The notes beneath the pieces are model-generated. The model was given only the letters and a program-made list of their open reading frames with translations, did not search any database and was not told the DNA's origin. From contig NZ_CP091852.1 of assembly GCF_022059845.1 (NCBI RefSeq), positions 186,001 through 250,000 of the forward strand: DNA of 64,000 nt, written 5' to 3'. This DNA comes from Terrirubrum flagellatum. Its GTDB lineage: Bacteria > Pseudomonadota > Alphaproteobacteria > Rhizobiales > Beijerinckiaceae. The position numbers and the translations under genes were made by a program. Positions within the stretch are counted from its first letter, which is position 1, and each line of letters opens with the position of its first letter. Positions 24,108 to 33,943 of the stretch are shown here, piece after piece.

Positions 24108-24866
24108 ATGAAGCCTTTCGAGGGAAAGACTCTCTTCGCCACCGGCGGCGCGTCGGGAATCGGCGCCGCCACGGCGAGGCGTTTTCATGCGGAAGGAGGG
24201 CGGGTGGCTGTCGTCGATCTTAATCTCGACGCAGCGAAGAAAGTCGCATCCGAGCTCGACGGCTGCATCGCGCTCGCTTGCGATGTCTCGGATGAAGCTT
24301 CTGTCGCTGCGGCCGTGGCGGCCGCGCATGAACAGTTCGGCCGCATCGACTGCGTTCTCAACGCCGCCGGCCATGTCGATGGCGGCCCCGCGGAAGAATT
24401 CAGCCTGGAGCGATGGAACCGCATGATGGCGGTGCATGCGGGCGGAACGTTTCTCGTATGCCGCGCCGTCATTCCACTGATGCGCGCGATTGGCGGCGGC
24501 TCGATCGTGAATATCGGATCGGTGGCGGCGATCATCGCGCGCCGCAATCTCGGCGCCTATTGCGCCGTCAAAGGCGCCATTCATGCGCTGACGCGCCAGA
24601 TGGCGCTTGATCTCAATGACGATCGCATTCGGGTCAACGCGGTCGCGCCGGGGCCGGTGCGCACCGGCATGACGGAGAAATTCTATATCGAGCGCGGCGG
24701 CGGCGATTATGCGAAGGGGGCCGCGCTGTCTTCGGGCGACACGATCCAGAAGCGCGTGAGCGATCCCTCCGAACTCGCTGCGCCCATCTGCATGCTTCTT
24801 TCCGACGACGGCAGCTTCATGACGGGCGCAGTCGTTGTTGTCGATGGCGGCATGACTGTGATCTGA
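24108..24866 (+). CDS. Short-chain dehydrogenase/reductase
   Basis: A 252-residue NAD(P)-binding enzyme. TGGASGIG lies at residues 11-18, the NAAG motif in the middle, the catalytic Ser in NIGSVAAI, and the Tyr/Lys pair in YCAVK. The C-terminus VVVDGGMTVI is typical of the classical 250-residue group. The start is the ATG at 24108 with GAAGGGAG upstream. It follows the transporter ATPase by 40 bases, so it probably acts on the imported compound. Its stop is two bases from that of nadC on the other strand. Confidence 0.9.
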   Translation: MKPFEGKTLFATGGASGIGAATARRFHAEGGRVAVVDLNLDAAKKVASELDGCIALACDVSDEASVAAAVAAAHEQFGRIDCVLNAAGHVDGGPAEEFSLERWNRMMAVHAGGTFLVCRAVIPLMRAIGGGSIVNIGSVAAIIARRNLGAYCAVKGAIHALTRQMALDLNDDRIRVNAVAPGPVRTGMTEKFYIERGGGDYAKGAALSSGDTIQKRVSDPSELAAPICMLLSDDGSFMTGAVVVVDGGMTVI

Positions 24867-24868
24867 AG

Positions 24869-25723
24869 CTAGGCGCGATAGTCGAGCCCGATGTCGAGCG
24901 CTGGCACGCTGTGCGTCAGCCAGCCGACAGAGATCAGATCGACGCCTGTCGCCGCGATCTCCGGCGCGGTGGTTGGGTTGACGCGACCTGAAGCTTCGGT
25001 GATCGCGCGGCCGTTCACCATCGCGACGGCCTGGCGCAATTCATCGATCGTCATGTTGTCGAGCAAAACAGCGTCGACGCCGAGGCGCATCGCGTCTTCG
25101 AGTTGCGCTAGCGTGTCGACCTCGACTTCGACCTTGACGAGATGCCCAACGCCGCGTCGCGCGCGCGTGATCGCTTCAGCCACGCCGCCAGCGATGGCGA
25201 CGTGATTGTCCTTGATCAGCACGGCGTCGCCGAGCCCGAAACGATGATTGCTTCCGCCGCCGGCGCGCACCGCATATTTCTCGACGGCGCGCAGCCCTGG
25301 CGTGGTCTTGCGCGTGCAGACAATCTGCGCCTTGTGATCGCGGATCGCGACGACCAGCGCCGCGGTCGCGGTTGCGATGCCGCTGAGGCGGCAGAGGAAA
25401 TTGAGCGCGGTGCGCTCTGCCGTGAGCAGCGCGCGGCTGACCCCTGATATCGACGCGATGATGTCGCCCGCCGCTGCGCGCTCGCCGTCGCGGCGCTCAA
25501 TTGCGATATCGATTGTGGGATCAAGCATCCGAAAGGCGAGGGCGGCGAGATCGAGACCTGCAATGACGCCGGGCTGGCGGGTGGCCAACACTGTGGTGCT
25601 TCGATGATCGGCGGGAATGATGGCGTCCGTGGTGAGATCGCCGGCGCAACCGAGATCTTCGAGCAAGGCGGCGCGTACGAGCGGCTCGATCATGATAGCG
25701 GGCAGGGGCGAGAGAGTCGTCAT
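24869..25723 (-). CDS. nadC: Nicotinate-nucleotide pyrophosphorylase (carboxylating), quinolinate phosphoribosyltransferase
   Basis: A 284-residue enzyme that converts quinolinate and PRPP to nicotinate mononucleotide, CO2 and pyrophosphate. Family blocks are EDLGCAGDLTTDAIIP near the N-terminus, the RKTTPGLRAVEKYAVRAGGG segment (phosphate and quinolinate binding) and the KVEVEVDTLAQLEDA strand. It overlaps the end of nadB by four bases. It is the last gene of the nrtR-nadA-nadB-nadC run, so NrtR should control it through the operators at 28257-28305. Confidence 0.96.
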   Translation of the reverse strand: MTTLSPLPAIMIEPLVRAALLEDLGCAGDLTTDAIIPADHRSTTVLATRQPGVIAGLDLAALAFRMLDPTIDIAIERRDGERAAAGDIIASISGVSRALLTAERTALNFLCRLSGIATATAALVVAIRDHKAQIVCTRKTTPGLRAVEKYAVRAGGGSNHRFGLGDAVLIKDNHVAIAGGVAEAITRARRGVGHLVKVEVEVDTLAQLEDAMRLGVDAVLLDNMTIDELRQAVAMVNGRAITEASGRVNPTTAPEIAATGVDLISVGWLTHSVPALDIGLDYRA

Positions 25724-27273
25724 GCTGTGGCTTTCATAGAGATTGGCGCGGCGGTCGCGGTGATTTCACGCGCATCGGCGAGCGCGTCATCGAGATGGAG
25801 GAAAGAGCGCCACGCTGCGGCCGCGTGATCGGGAAAATCAGTTCTGGCGTGAGCGCCGCGGCTTTCCTCGCGTCGCAGGGCGGCGACCGCCATCATCAGC
25901 GCGACCGAAGCGGGATCGGCTGTGGCGCGACCGCCCGAAGCAAGCGGCGACAGCGCAGTGATCGCGTCGATCAATCCCGCGCGATTGCGGAGAACGCCCA
26001 GAGCGCGTGACAAGATGGGCCGAACCGGCGCCGCGTCGGGCGCCGGCGGCGCCGCGAATTCAGACACGCGCCGGATCACTTTCGCGGATTCGCCGCCAAT
26101 GCTTTCGGCGACCCATTGCGCCGCGACGATCGCTTCGAGAAGCGAATTGCTCGCGAGTCGGTTCGCGCCATGCAATCCGGTCGAGGTTGCTTCGCCGCAA
26201 GCCCAGAGGCCATTGATCGACGCGCGGCCGGAGCGATCCACGGCGATTCCGCCCATATGATAATGCTGCGCGGCGCGCACGGGGATCGGCTGCGCGACAG
26301 GATCGACGCCGGCGGCGGCGCAGAGCGCGGCGATTCCCGGAAAGCGCTGCGGGAATTTCGCGCCGATCGCATTGCGCGCGTCGAGGAACACGCGATGGCC
26401 CGCCATGAGGTGACGCCAGACGCGGCGCGCAACCACATCGCGCGGCGCAAGCTCAGCGCCTGGCTCATGGGCCATGAAACGCTCGCCATTTTCATCGATC
26501 AGCGTCGCGCCTTCACCGCGCACGGCTTCGCTGATCAGCGCCATCGGGCGCGCCGGCCCGTCGAGCGCCGTCGGATGAAACTGGATGAATTCGAGATCGG
26601 CGAGCTTCGCCCCGGCGCGCGCCGCAAGCGCGAGCCCCTGTCCAAAGCATCCCGCCGGATTGGTGCTGTCGCGGAACAGCCCGCCGACGCCGCCCGTCGC
26701 AATGACGACGCGACTTGTATTGAACGTGATCGCGCGTTGCGTTGCGTCGCAGCCAAGCACGCCGACGATGGCGCCGTCCTCGATGAGTAGCCGGCGCGCC
26801 TCGACGCCTTCAAGGATCGTGATCGATAGCGTTCGCCTCGCGGCGTCGATGAGCGCGCGCATGATTTCGCGCCCTGTGGAATCGCCGGCGTGAATGATCC
26901 GCCGGCGGCTGTGCGCCGCTTCGAGCCCCAGCCGCAACGCGCCATCGGGCCCACGATCGAAGCGGACGCCAAGCTGCTCCAGCGTCGCGACGGCGCCCGG
27001 CCCAGCCTGCGTGGTCCTACGCACGATATCGGGATCGCAAAGCCCGTCGCCGGCGGCGATCGTATCGGCGCCATGGAGATCAGGATCATCATCGTCGCCG
27101 GCACAGGCCGCGAGCCCACCCTGCGCCCAGACGCTCGACGCCTCCGTCCCCAGCGGGGCTTTCGACAGCAGCAGGACAGGCTGCGGCGCCATATGCAGCG
27201 CCGTCATCAGGCCCGCGACGCCGGCGCCGATGATGGCGGGCCGGTCGTCGCGCGAATGAATGTCACGCATCAT
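25720..27273 (-). CDS. nadB: L-aspartate oxidase
   Basis: A 517-residue FAD enzyme that oxidises L-aspartate to iminoaspartate, the first step of de novo NAD synthesis. The FAD motif [10 protein letters not shown] is near residue 13. The active-site and quinone/fumarate-type loop [11 protein letters not shown] and the [10 protein letters not shown] segment are clear, followed by [16 protein letters not shown] near the C-terminus. Two overlapping ATGs (27273 and 27270) are possible starts. It overlaps nadA and nadC by four bases each, so the three are tightly coupled. Confidence 0.96.
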   Translation of the reverse strand: MMRDIHSRDDRPAIIGAGVAGLMTALHMAPQPVLLLSKAPLGTEASSVWAQGGLAACAGDDDDPDLHGADTIAAGDGLCDPDIVRRTTQAGPGAVATLEQLGVRFDRGPDGALRLGLEAAHSRRRIIHAGDSTGREIMRALIDAARRTLSITILEGVEARRLLIEDGAIVGVLGCDATQRAITFNTSRVVIATGGVGGLFRDSTNPAGCFGQGLALAARAGAKLADLEFIQFHPTALDGPARPMALISEAVRGEGATLIDENGERFMAHEPGAELAPRDVVARRVWRHLMAGHRVFLDARNAIGAKFPQRFPGIAALCAAAGVDPVAQPIPVRAAQHYHMGGIAVDRSGRASINGLWACGEATSTGLHGANRLASNSLLEAIVAAQWVAESIGGESAKVIRRVSEFAAPPAPDAAPVRPILSRALGVLRNRAGLIDAITALSPLASGGRATADPASVALMMAVAALRREESRGAHARTDFPDHAAAAWRSFLHLDDALADAREITATAAPISMKATA

Positions 27274-28253
27274 ATCGCCAGCATCCGTTCGACTGCGCGC
27301 CGTGCGCGCTCAGCGACCGCAGGATCAATCGTGACGACATGCTCATTTTTCTCCAGCGCGCTGCGGATGTTCTTCAGCGTGATGCGCTTCATGTGCGGGC
27401 AGAGATTGCAGGGGCGGATGAAATCCACCTCGGGATGCTGGACGGCGACATTGTCGCTCATCGAGCATTCGGTCATCAGCACGACGCGCGGCGGCTTTCT
27501 CGTCGCGACATAATCGGACATCGCGGCGGTTGAACCTGAGAAGTCGGCGACGGCGACGACGTCAGGCGGACATTCGGGATGGGCGAGGACGGTCACATCA
27601 GGGTGATCCTCGCGCAGTTGCCTGATGTCGTCCGCACTGAAGCGCTCATGCACTTCGCAATGGCCTTTCCAGGCGATGATCTCGACATCTGTTTCGGCGG
27701 CGACGTTTTGTGCGAGATACTCATCGGGCAACATGATCACGCGCTTCACGCCGAGGGACTCGACAACCGCGCGCGCATTGCCCGAGGTGCAGCAGATGTC
27801 GGACTCGGCTTTCACCGCCGCCGACGTGTTCACATAGGTCACGACGGGAACGCCGGGATAACGCTCGCGCATCAGGCGCACATCCGCCGCGGTGATCGAT
27901 TCCGCGAGCGAACAACCAGCCGCGAGATCGGGAATGAGAACCGTCTTGTCGGGGTTCAGGAGCTTCGCCGTCTCCGCCATGAAATGGACGCCGGCGAGCA
28001 CGATCACGTTGGCGTCGACCGTCATCGCCTTGCGCGCCAGCGCCAGGCTGTCGCCGACGATGTCGGCGACGCAGTGGAAGATTTCCGGCGTCTGGTAGTT
28101 GTGCGCGAGGATGACGGCGTTGCGCCGGCGCTTCAGCTCGAGAATGGCGTCCGCGTCATCGGCGAAAGCAGGCCATTCGATCGGCGGAATGACGCGGCGG
28201 ACGCGGTCGTAGAGCGGTGCGGTTCTCGCCAGGGCGGGGGATAAGGCGGCCAT
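27270..28253 (-). CDS. nadA: Quinolinate synthase A
   Basis: A 327-residue [4Fe-4S] enzyme that condenses iminoaspartate with dihydroxyacetone phosphate to quinolinate. Cysteines suitable for the cluster occur in segments [18 protein letters not shown] and [24 protein letters not shown] near residue 50 and the [18 protein letters not shown] block are diagnostic. The start codon (28251-28253) is only three bases from the first NrtR operator, so a bound repressor would block transcription or initiation directly. First structural gene of the nad operon. Confidence 0.97.
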   Translation of the reverse strand: MAALSPALARTAPLYDRVRRVIPPIEWPAFADDADAILELKRRRNAVILAHNYQTPEIFHCVADIVGDSLALARKAMTVDANVIVLAGVHFMAETAKLLNPDKTVLIPDLAAGCSLAESITAADVRLMRERYPGVPVVTYVNTSAAVKAESDICCTSGNARAVVESLGVKRVIMLPDEYLAQNVAAETDVEIIAWKGHCEVHERFSADDIRQLREDHPDVTVLAHPECPPDVVAVADFSGSTAAMSDYVATRKPPRVVLMTECSMSDNVAVQHPEVDFIRPCNLCPHMKRITLKNIRSALEKNEHVVTIDPAVAERARRAVERMLAI

Positions 28254-28256
28254 AAT

Positions 28257-28277
28257 TTATACTCTCTATGAGCATAA
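28257..28277. promoter_or_regulatory. NrtR operator, nadA-proximal copy
   Basis: An imperfect 21-base palindrome with arms TTATACTC (28257-28264) and GAGCATAA (28270-28277), one mismatch. It starts three bases upstream of the nadA start codon. NrtR repressors are known to bind such palindromes upstream of nad genes. It is the weaker of two copies whose centres are 27 bases apart. Confidence 0.8.
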
Positions 28278-28282
28278 GATGG

Positions 28283-28305
28283 CTTATACTTATCCTGAGT
28301 ATAAG
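28283..28305. promoter_or_regulatory. NrtR operator, distal copy
   Basis: A 23-base palindrome with perfect eight-base arms CTTATACT (28283-28290) and AGTATAAG (28298-28305). It lies between the end of nrtR (28311) and nadA and shares the TTATACT half-site with the copy at 28257-28277. The tandem layout suggests cooperative repression of nadABC. Confidence 0.85.
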
Positions 28306-28310
28306 AGATG

Positions 28311-29252
28311 TCAAGGCCGGGCGAGCGGAAGTTTGGTTCCGGAGACGGCTCGTTCGGCGAGGACCGTGTGGCGGAACCGGAACAGTTTGGCCGGACGCCC
28401 GCCCGTATCGGCGGTGCTGGCGCCGGTTTCCTCGACCAATTCCTGCTGCTCGATCAGTCGGCGGAAATTCTGTTTATGCAGAAGGCGGCCGGCCAGCGCC
28501 TCCACGGCGCGCTGAAGCTGCAGCAGCGTGAAGGCAGGCGGCATCAGCTCGAACACCACCGGCCGGTATTTGATCTTGGCGCGCAATCTGGCGACGCCCG
28601 TCGCAAGAATTCGGCGATGGTCGCCGGACATCACGCGGCCGGGCAGGAGCGAAGCTTGGGGAACGCGGCCGCCGCGTCGCGCTTCGTCCGTCAACGCCGC
28701 CTCATGAAGCAGCTCATAGCGCTGCAGCGTCAGCTCCTCGTTCCAGCTTGCGCCTTCGAGCGCAAAGGCGATCGCAACCCGCCTTCGTCGTTCCTCGCGA
28801 AGGCGAACATCGTCGGCCATGTCGGCCCAGGCCAGCAACCGCGGCTTCAACAGGTCTGCGATCAGCGCCGGCGTCCCCGTGCGATGATCCTCCCATGGAA
28901 AATATTCGTACCAGTTTCGCCAGCCGGCCTCGCGCGCGCCTTCCTGCGTTTTCTCGCGCGTGAGCCCGAGATAGCTGATCGAGATGATGCGTTGCGCCGT
29001 TTCGCTCCTGTCGCGATCGGCGAACGTGTAGAGTTGCTCGAGATAGCCGAGAGGATGATGCGTCTGCTCCTCGACCCAGGCGCGCAAGCCTGTTTGCAGC
29101 GAGCGATGACCGAGCTCGAACGGGCCTGAGGGAAGCGCCTGCCCTTCCTCGATCGTCATGACCTGCGGCGCGCCATTCGTCACGGCGACGAGGACCGCGA
29201 TAAGATCGGCGGCGATCGCGTTGGTCGAACTATGATCGGCGCGGGCGGCCAT
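28311..29252 (-). CDS. nrtR: NrtR, Nudix-related repressor of NAD synthesis
   Basis: A 313-residue regulator. The N-terminal part (about residues 15-165) has a Nudix fold, with the Nudix box degenerate, as expected for NrtR (HRSLQTGLRAWVEEQT replaces the usual GXRELxEEx core). The C-terminal part (about residues 225-300) is a winged helix with TLLQLQRAVEALAGRLLHKQNFRRL. NrtR senses ADP-ribose or related NAD metabolites and releases nad operators when they bind. It is upstream of nadA on the same strand with two palindromic operators between. The identification rests on domain order and context, both strong. Confidence 0.92.
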   Translation of the reverse strand: MAARADHSSTNAIAADLIAVLVAVTNGAPQVMTIEEGQALPSGPFELGHRSLQTGLRAWVEEQTHHPLGYLEQLYTFADRDRSETAQRIISISYLGLTREKTQEGAREAGWRNWYEYFPWEDHRTGTPALIADLLKPRLLAWADMADDVRLREERRRRVAIAFALEGASWNEELTLQRYELLHEAALTDEARRGGRVPQASLLPGRVMSGDHRRILATGVARLRAKIKYRPVVFELMPPAFTLLQLQRAVEALAGRLLHKQNFRRLIEQQELVEETGASTADTGGRPAKLFRFRHTVLAERAVSGTKLPLARP

Positions 29253-29384
29253 GGCTAATCCGGGCGCGGCAGGACAAATCTTGATTCTCCAGACAGGCGC
29301 TCATTGAAAGGCGAAAGCGCGAAATTTCCAAACGGATGTTATCCGGAAAAGCGCGGCGCTGGCTCGCCCGTCTTCCGCGCGCGA

Positions 29385-30494
29385 TCACGCGCCCAGACGT
29401 TTGCCGTCCGGCGCGAAGAGATGGATCGCGGCGGGATCGATCGAGAGCGAGACCTTCTCGCCGGCGGTTGGAAGGAACCGGCCGTCCGCCATCCCGACCA
29501 GTTCGTGGCCATGCGCCGTCACAGTGACCTGCGTCGTCGCGCCAAGCGGCTCGGCGATGACGACGGTTCCCGGAAGCGTCACACCGGTTTCCACCTGCGC
29601 GTCGCCCTGATGCACGCGAAGGTCATCAGGACGCAAACCCATAACGATGCGCTCGTGCCCGTTGAGCGCGCTTACGCGCTCCGGCGGCGGCGCGATCAAG
29701 GTCGCATCGCCGGCTTCGCCGCGCAGCGGCAGCGCGATTCGATCTCCGCTCCGCTCAACCGCGGTTTCCACGAAGTTCATCTTCGGCGTGCCGATGAAAC
29801 CTGCGACGAACATGGTCGCTGGCGTGTGGAACACGTCGAGCGGCGCGCCGACCTGCTCGATCCGCCCGTCACGCATGATCACGATGCGATCGGCGAGCGT
29901 CATGGCTTCGACCTGATCATGGGTGACATAGACGATGGTGGTGCCGATCGTCTGATGCAGGCGCTTGATCTCGGTGCGCACCTGTCCGCGCAACTGCGCG
30001 TCGAGATTGGACAGCGGTTCATCGAAGAGAAATATCTCGGGATCGCGCACGATCGCGCGGCCCATGGCGACGCGCTGGCGCTGCCCACCTGAGAGCTCGT
30101 GCGGCTTGCGCTCAAGCAGCGCGGCGAGCCCCAGCATCTCCGCCGCCTTGCGCACCTTGACGTCGATCTCGTCCTTCGGCCGCTTCGCCGCGCGCAGGCC
30201 GAACGCGATGTTGCGATAGACCGTCATATGCGGATAGAGCGCATAATTCTGGAACACCATGGCGATGTTCCGGTCCTTCGGCTCGATCGTGTTGACGACG
30301 CGCTCGCCGATTTTCAGCGTTCCCTGCGTGACGCTTTCGAGACCCGCGATCATGCGCAGCGTCGTCGATTTGCCGCAGCCGGAGGGGCCGACGAGCACGA
30401 TGAATTCGCCGTCCCTGACGTCGAGATCGATGCCGTGAACGGCCGTCGTCTGGCCGTAACGCTTGACGATGCTTTGAAGCGAAAGGCTGGCCAT
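29385..30494 (-). CDS. Carbohydrate-type ABC transporter ATP-binding protein (UgpC/MsmX type)
   Basis: A 369-residue ATPase. Walker A is GPSGCGKST, the signature is [15 protein letters not shown] and Walker B is [11 protein letters not shown]. The MalK-like C-terminal regulatory (TOBE/OB) domain, from about residue 235, includes GLRPDDLRV. It drives the two permeases encoded upstream. The UgpC-like family takes up glycerol phosphate, sugars, polyols or opine-type substrates. Only two bases separate it from the lyase gene upstream in transcription. Confidence 0.93.
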   Translation of the reverse strand: MASLSLQSIVKRYGQTTAVHGIDLDVRDGEFIVLVGPSGCGKSTTLRMIAGLESVTQGTLKIGERVVNTIEPKDRNIAMVFQNYALYPHMTVYRNIAFGLRAAKRPKDEIDVKVRKAAEMLGLAALLERKPHELSGGQRQRVAMGRAIVRDPEIFLFDEPLSNLDAQLRGQVRTEIKRLHQTIGTTIVYVTHDQVEAMTLADRIVIMRDGRIEQVGAPLDVFHTPATMFVAGFIGTPKMNFVETAVERSGDRIALPLRGEAGDATLIAPPPERVSALNGHERIVMGLRPDDLRVHQGDAQVETGVTLPGTVVIAEPLGATTQVTVTAHGHELVGMADGRFLPTAGEKVSLSIDPAAIHLFAPDGKRLGA

Positions 30495-30496
30495 CG

Positions 30497-32023
30497 TCAG
30501 CTCCGGAAGCGTTCGGCCGCAGCCTTCAGCGTCGCCTCGGCGCGCGCCTGTGCGCCGGCATGTGCGGCAAGCCGCGCGCGCACCGCGTCAGCGCCCTTGC
30601 GATAGATCGCGAGACTCTCGGCCAGCGCCGCCGGCGCAGGCCCGCCGGGAAGCGTGCGCACCGAGACGAAATGGTCCGGCGTGACGACGTGGCGGAAGCG
30701 CGCCTCAGCAAGGGTTGGCGCGCGCCCGATCTGCTTCTCGAAGATCGCGGAGAAAGTCGCGTAAGGAACGGTCGACAGCGTTTCGCCGCTCGCCTGCATG
30801 GCGCGCGCAAGATTGGCGGCGATGTGATGAGCTGCGACGAACGGAATGCGCTCCTCGCGCACCAAAGTGTCCGCAAGCTCCGTGATCGTCGCGAAGGAAC
30901 GCTCGATGTTCACGCGCGCGCGCTTCTCGTCGATGCTGGCGCTGCGGATCACCCCAACCATCAGTGTCAGCACGCGCTCCGCCATGTCGAGCGCCTCATA
31001 ACCCTGGCCATGCGTTTCATGTTCGTTGTCGTTCATGTCGGTGAAGGGCGTGTTGTGCAGCGCCGTCAGCACTGCGTCGCAGCGGCCGGCGCAGAGCGAC
31101 GCCATCAGCCGCATATGCTCGACCGGAACCGGATTGCGCTTCTGCGGCATGATCGAGCTGATCTGCACGAAGCCGTCGGAGAAGCGGAGTTGGCCGACCT
31201 CGAACGAGGTCCAGAACGCCATGTCCTGTGCGACGCGGCCGAGATTGAGCGCCAGCACCTTCACCGCCGCGAACAGTCCGGCCGCATAGTCGGCGCCGGC
31301 GATGCAGCCATAGGAATTGCGCAGGATGTCCGCGAAACCCAGGAATTCCGCCATGCGTTGGCGGTTGAGCGGAAAGCCTGTTGTCGTGATCGCGGCCGCG
31401 CCCATGGGACAGAGATCGAGCACGGCGCGCGCCTGCTCCAGGCGTTCGGCGTCGCGCAGCAAAGTCTCGATGACCGCGCCGAGATAATGGCCATATGTCG
31501 AGGGCTGCGCCGGCTGGCCATGGGTGTAGGCGAGAATGATCGTTCCCGCGTCGGCTTCGGCGCGCGCGATCAGCGCTTCGATGAGCTTGGCAAGATGCGT
31601 GACGAGCGAATCGACTCGCTCGCGGAATTTCATCTTGAACAGCGCGTGGTCGATGTCGTTGCGCGATCGGCCGGTATGCAGCCGCCCCGCGACTTCAGGC
31701 CCGACATGGCGCTTCAACTCGCTCTCCACGAAGAAGAACAGGTCTTCATGTTCGCCAGTGTAGGCGCTCGGGCCTCGCGCCGCGAGATCGCGTTCGGTGG
31801 CGTCGAGAGCCGCGAGCAGGGACGAAATCTCCTGCTTCGTCAGCAGACCCTGCTCGGCGAGCATTGTTCCGTGCGCGCGATGCAAGCGAAAGAGATGCGC
31901 GAGGTGATGCTCCTGGGCATGGACAAAGGCCGGGCCCAGCACCGTCTCGGCATATTCAGGCGCCGGGAATTTATTGTCGCCGCCCATATGCGCGGACGCC
32001 GGTTCAGCTTTCGGAGCGGACAT
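30497..32023 (-). CDS. Argininosuccinate lyase-like enzyme of the aspartase/fumarase superfamily
   Basis: A 508-residue lyase. The signature [10 protein letters not shown] is near residues 276-285, [15 protein letters not shown] near residue 155 supplies the catalytic His region, and [19 protein letters not shown] is the third conserved block. ArgH-like enzymes split fumarate from argininosuccinate or other N-substituted aspartates. The start is 32023 ([10 protein letters not shown]), because the in-frame extension to 32437 lies inside the permease gene. It lies within a sugar-type ABC transporter operon instead of an arg locus, so its substrate is likely the imported compound, for example an N-(dicarboxyethyl) amino acid. 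Biosynthetic ArgH cannot be ruled out. Confidence 0.85.
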   Translation of the reverse strand: MSAPKAEPASAHMGGDNKFPAPEYAETVLGPAFVHAQEHHLAHLFRLHRAHGTMLAEQGLLTKQEISSLLAALDATERDLAARGPSAYTGEHEDLFFFVESELKRHVGPEVAGRLHTGRSRNDIDHALFKMKFRERVDSLVTHLAKLIEALIARAEADAGTIILAYTHGQPAQPSTYGHYLGAVIETLLRDAERLEQARAVLDLCPMGAAAITTTGFPLNRQRMAEFLGFADILRNSYGCIAGADYAAGLFAAVKVLALNLGRVAQDMAFWTSFEVGQLRFSDGFVQISSIMPQKRNPVPVEHMRLMASLCAGRCDAVLTALHNTPFTDMNDNEHETHGQGYEALDMAERVLTLMVGVIRSASIDEKRARVNIERSFATITELADTLVREERIPFVAAHHIAANLARAMQASGETLSTVPYATFSAIFEKQIGRAPTLAEARFRHVVTPDHFVSVRTLPGGPAPAALAESLAIYRKGADAVRARLAAHAGAQARAEATLKAAAERFRS

Positions 32024-32025
32024 GA

Positions 32026-32886
32026 TCAACCCTTGAGACCCGCGAGCACGACGCCGCGGATGATGTAACGCTGGAAGATGATGAAGACGATAAGCGTCGG
32101 CAGCGTTGCGATGGTCGCGCCGGCCATGACGAGCTCCCACGCCGTCAGGTTCTCGCTGGAGAAGGAGGCTAAGCCCACTGGCAATGTGTAGAGCGCGCGG
32201 TCGCTGGTGACGATCAGCGGCCAGAGAAACGCTGTCCAGTTGCCGAGGAAGGTGAAGATCGCGAGCGCGGAGAGCGCCGGCGTCACCAGCGGCAGCGCCA
32301 CCTTGCAGAAAATCGCGAATTCGCCGAGCCCGTCGATACGCGCCGCGTCGATATAGTCGTTCGGAACACCCATGAAGAACTGGCGCATCAGGAACACGCC
32401 GAAGCCGGTCATCAGGCCGGGAAACATGATCCCCCAATAGCTGTTCAGCCAGCCGAAATTCTTGGCCATGACATACCAGGGCACCACCAGCATTTCGGTC
32501 GGGATCATCAAAGTCGTCAGGATTGCGATGAAGACGATGTTGCGGCCGCGAAACTCGAATTTCGCGAGGGTGTATCCGATCAGCGAGTCGAAGAAGAGCA
32601 CGGAGAGAGTGACGATCGTGCTGGTGACGAAGGAGTTGAAGAACCAGCGGCCGAACGGGCTGTTCTGGAAGATATAGGTGTAATTCTCGAAGGTCGGCTC
32701 ATGCGGGATGATGTTGACCTCGAAGACCTCGTGCGGCTGCTTCAGCGAGGTCGCGATCATATAGAGGAGCGGCGTCATCATCACGATCGCGCCGATGACC
32801 AGCAGCGTCCAGATCACGATCCAGCCGGGCGAGGCGGCGAGCCGCGTGCGCCAGGATTGACCGTCGTCGAAGGGGATTGCGCTCAT
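32026..32886 (-). CDS. Carbohydrate-type ABC transporter permease (MalG/UgpE type)
   Basis: A 286-residue inner membrane permease with about six hydrophobic segments. The EAA loop reads DAARIDGLGEFAIFCKVALP, which docks onto the ATPase. The N-terminus is cytoplasmic and the first helix covers about residues 22-45. The stop is two bases before the lyase start. It forms the channel with the permease encoded at 32891. Confidence 0.93.
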   Translation of the reverse strand: MSAIPFDDGQSWRTRLAASPGWIVIWTLLVIGAIVMMTPLLYMIATSLKQPHEVFEVNIIPHEPTFENYTYIFQNSPFGRWFFNSFVTSTIVTLSVLFFDSLIGYTLAKFEFRGRNIVFIAILTTLMIPTEMLVVPWYVMAKNFGWLNSYWGIMFPGLMTGFGVFLMRQFFMGVPNDYIDAARIDGLGEFAIFCKVALPLVTPALSALAIFTFLGNWTAFLWPLIVTSDRALYTLPVGLASFSSENLTAWELVMAGATIATLPTLIVFIIFQRYIIRGVVLAGLKG

Positions 32887-32890
32887 GACG

Positions 32891-33766
32891 TCACTGGGAT
32901 CGCATCAACCTGAGTTGCACGAGGCTGACCGCAAGCAGGATGAGGAAGAAGACGATCGTCAGCGCCGCGGCGTAGCCCATCTGATAAGCGCGGAACGCGC
33001 TCTCATAGATATAGAGCACAAGCGGCTTGGTGCTGTTGAGCGGGCCCCCGGCGCCATTGTCGGTCATGTTGAAGACCGTATCGAAGATGCGCAGGAAGCC
33101 GATCGACGAGATCACCACGAGGAAGACGATCGTCGGGCGAAGTTGCGGAAGCGTAATCTCGCGCAGCACCATCCAGCGTCCGGCGCCGTCGATGCGCGCC
33201 GCTTCGTAGTAGCTTGAGGGAATCGCGCGCAGGCCCGCCATGAAGAGCACGATCTGGAACCCGAGGCCCGCCCAGATGGCGGGCGCGAGCACCGCCGGCA
33301 GCGCCTGAAATGTCGAGCGCAGGAAGGGCTGGGTGCCGAATCCGACGGTGTTCAGCAGATTGTTGAACAGGCCAACCGGCGGCGGCTGATAGAACCAGCG
33401 CCAGACCCACGCCATCGCAACGGTCGTGGTGAGATGCGGAATGAAATAGCAGGCGCGGATCAGCCCATGCGCGAAGCGCACCTGATCGAGATAATAGGCG
33501 ACGACGAAGGCGAGCAGCAGGCTGACAGGCGCGCCGATGATGAGATAGAGGAAGGTGTTCTTGAAAGCGATCCAGAAGACGGGGTCGCCCAGCATGCGCT
33601 GGAAATTCGCAAAGCCCACGAATTTTGGCGGCGACAGCAGGTTCCACTCGCTGAAGGCGATGCCGAATGATTCGAAGGCGGGATAGAAGCGGATCAGGCA
33701 GAAGAAGACGATTGGCGCGGCCAGGAAGGCCCATGCGCGCAGCGCAAGCTTGCGCTCGATCGTCAT
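32891..33766 (-). CDS. Carbohydrate-type ABC transporter permease (MalF/UgpA type)
   Basis: A 291-residue permease with a first hydrophobic helix near the N-terminus (AWAFLAAPIVFFCLIRFYPAF) and the EAA loop AARIDGAGRWMVLREITLPQ. The start is taken as the ATG at 33766 (MTIERKLALRAW), with GGGCGGGA upstream. In-frame ATGs at 33784, 33796 and 33814 give a longer N-terminus. It is the first permease of the operon, four bases before the MalG-type gene, and is separated from the upstream hydrolase gene by about 177 bases. Confidence 0.92.
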   Translation of the reverse strand: MTIERKLALRAWAFLAAPIVFFCLIRFYPAFESFGIAFSEWNLLSPPKFVGFANFQRMLGDPVFWIAFKNTFLYLIIGAPVSLLLAFVVAYYLDQVRFAHGLIRACYFIPHLTTTVAMAWVWRWFYQPPPVGLFNNLLNTVGFGTQPFLRSTFQALPAVLAPAIWAGLGFQIVLFMAGLRAIPSSYYEAARIDGAGRWMVLREITLPQLRPTIVFLVVISSIGFLRIFDTVFNMTDNGAGGPLNSTKPLVLYIYESAFRAYQMGYAAALTIVFFLILLAVSLVQLRLMRSQ

Positions 33767-33943
33767 GGTCCCGCCCAGCCGCATATCCCCCCGCATTCGT
33801 TTGATCGACGACATCCGTCATGTTGATCTAACATGTTCGCCCGGCCATGATGCAAGAACCAAACAGGCGGCGCGGCCGTCAGACAGGCTGGGATGTCGCT
33901 TTCCGGATTCGTTTCTCCCGATCGCAGGCGCGATTGGCTCCGA

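Noticed and set aside
30560-32068. A 502-residue open frame opposite the ArgH-like lyase
   Set aside because: It shows no domain and has the composition of an antisense shadow; the minus strand encodes the superfamily signature.
33003-33821. A second minus-strand frame of 272 residues overlapping the MalF-type permease
   Set aside because: It is in a different frame from the permease, whose EAA loop and helices are clear.
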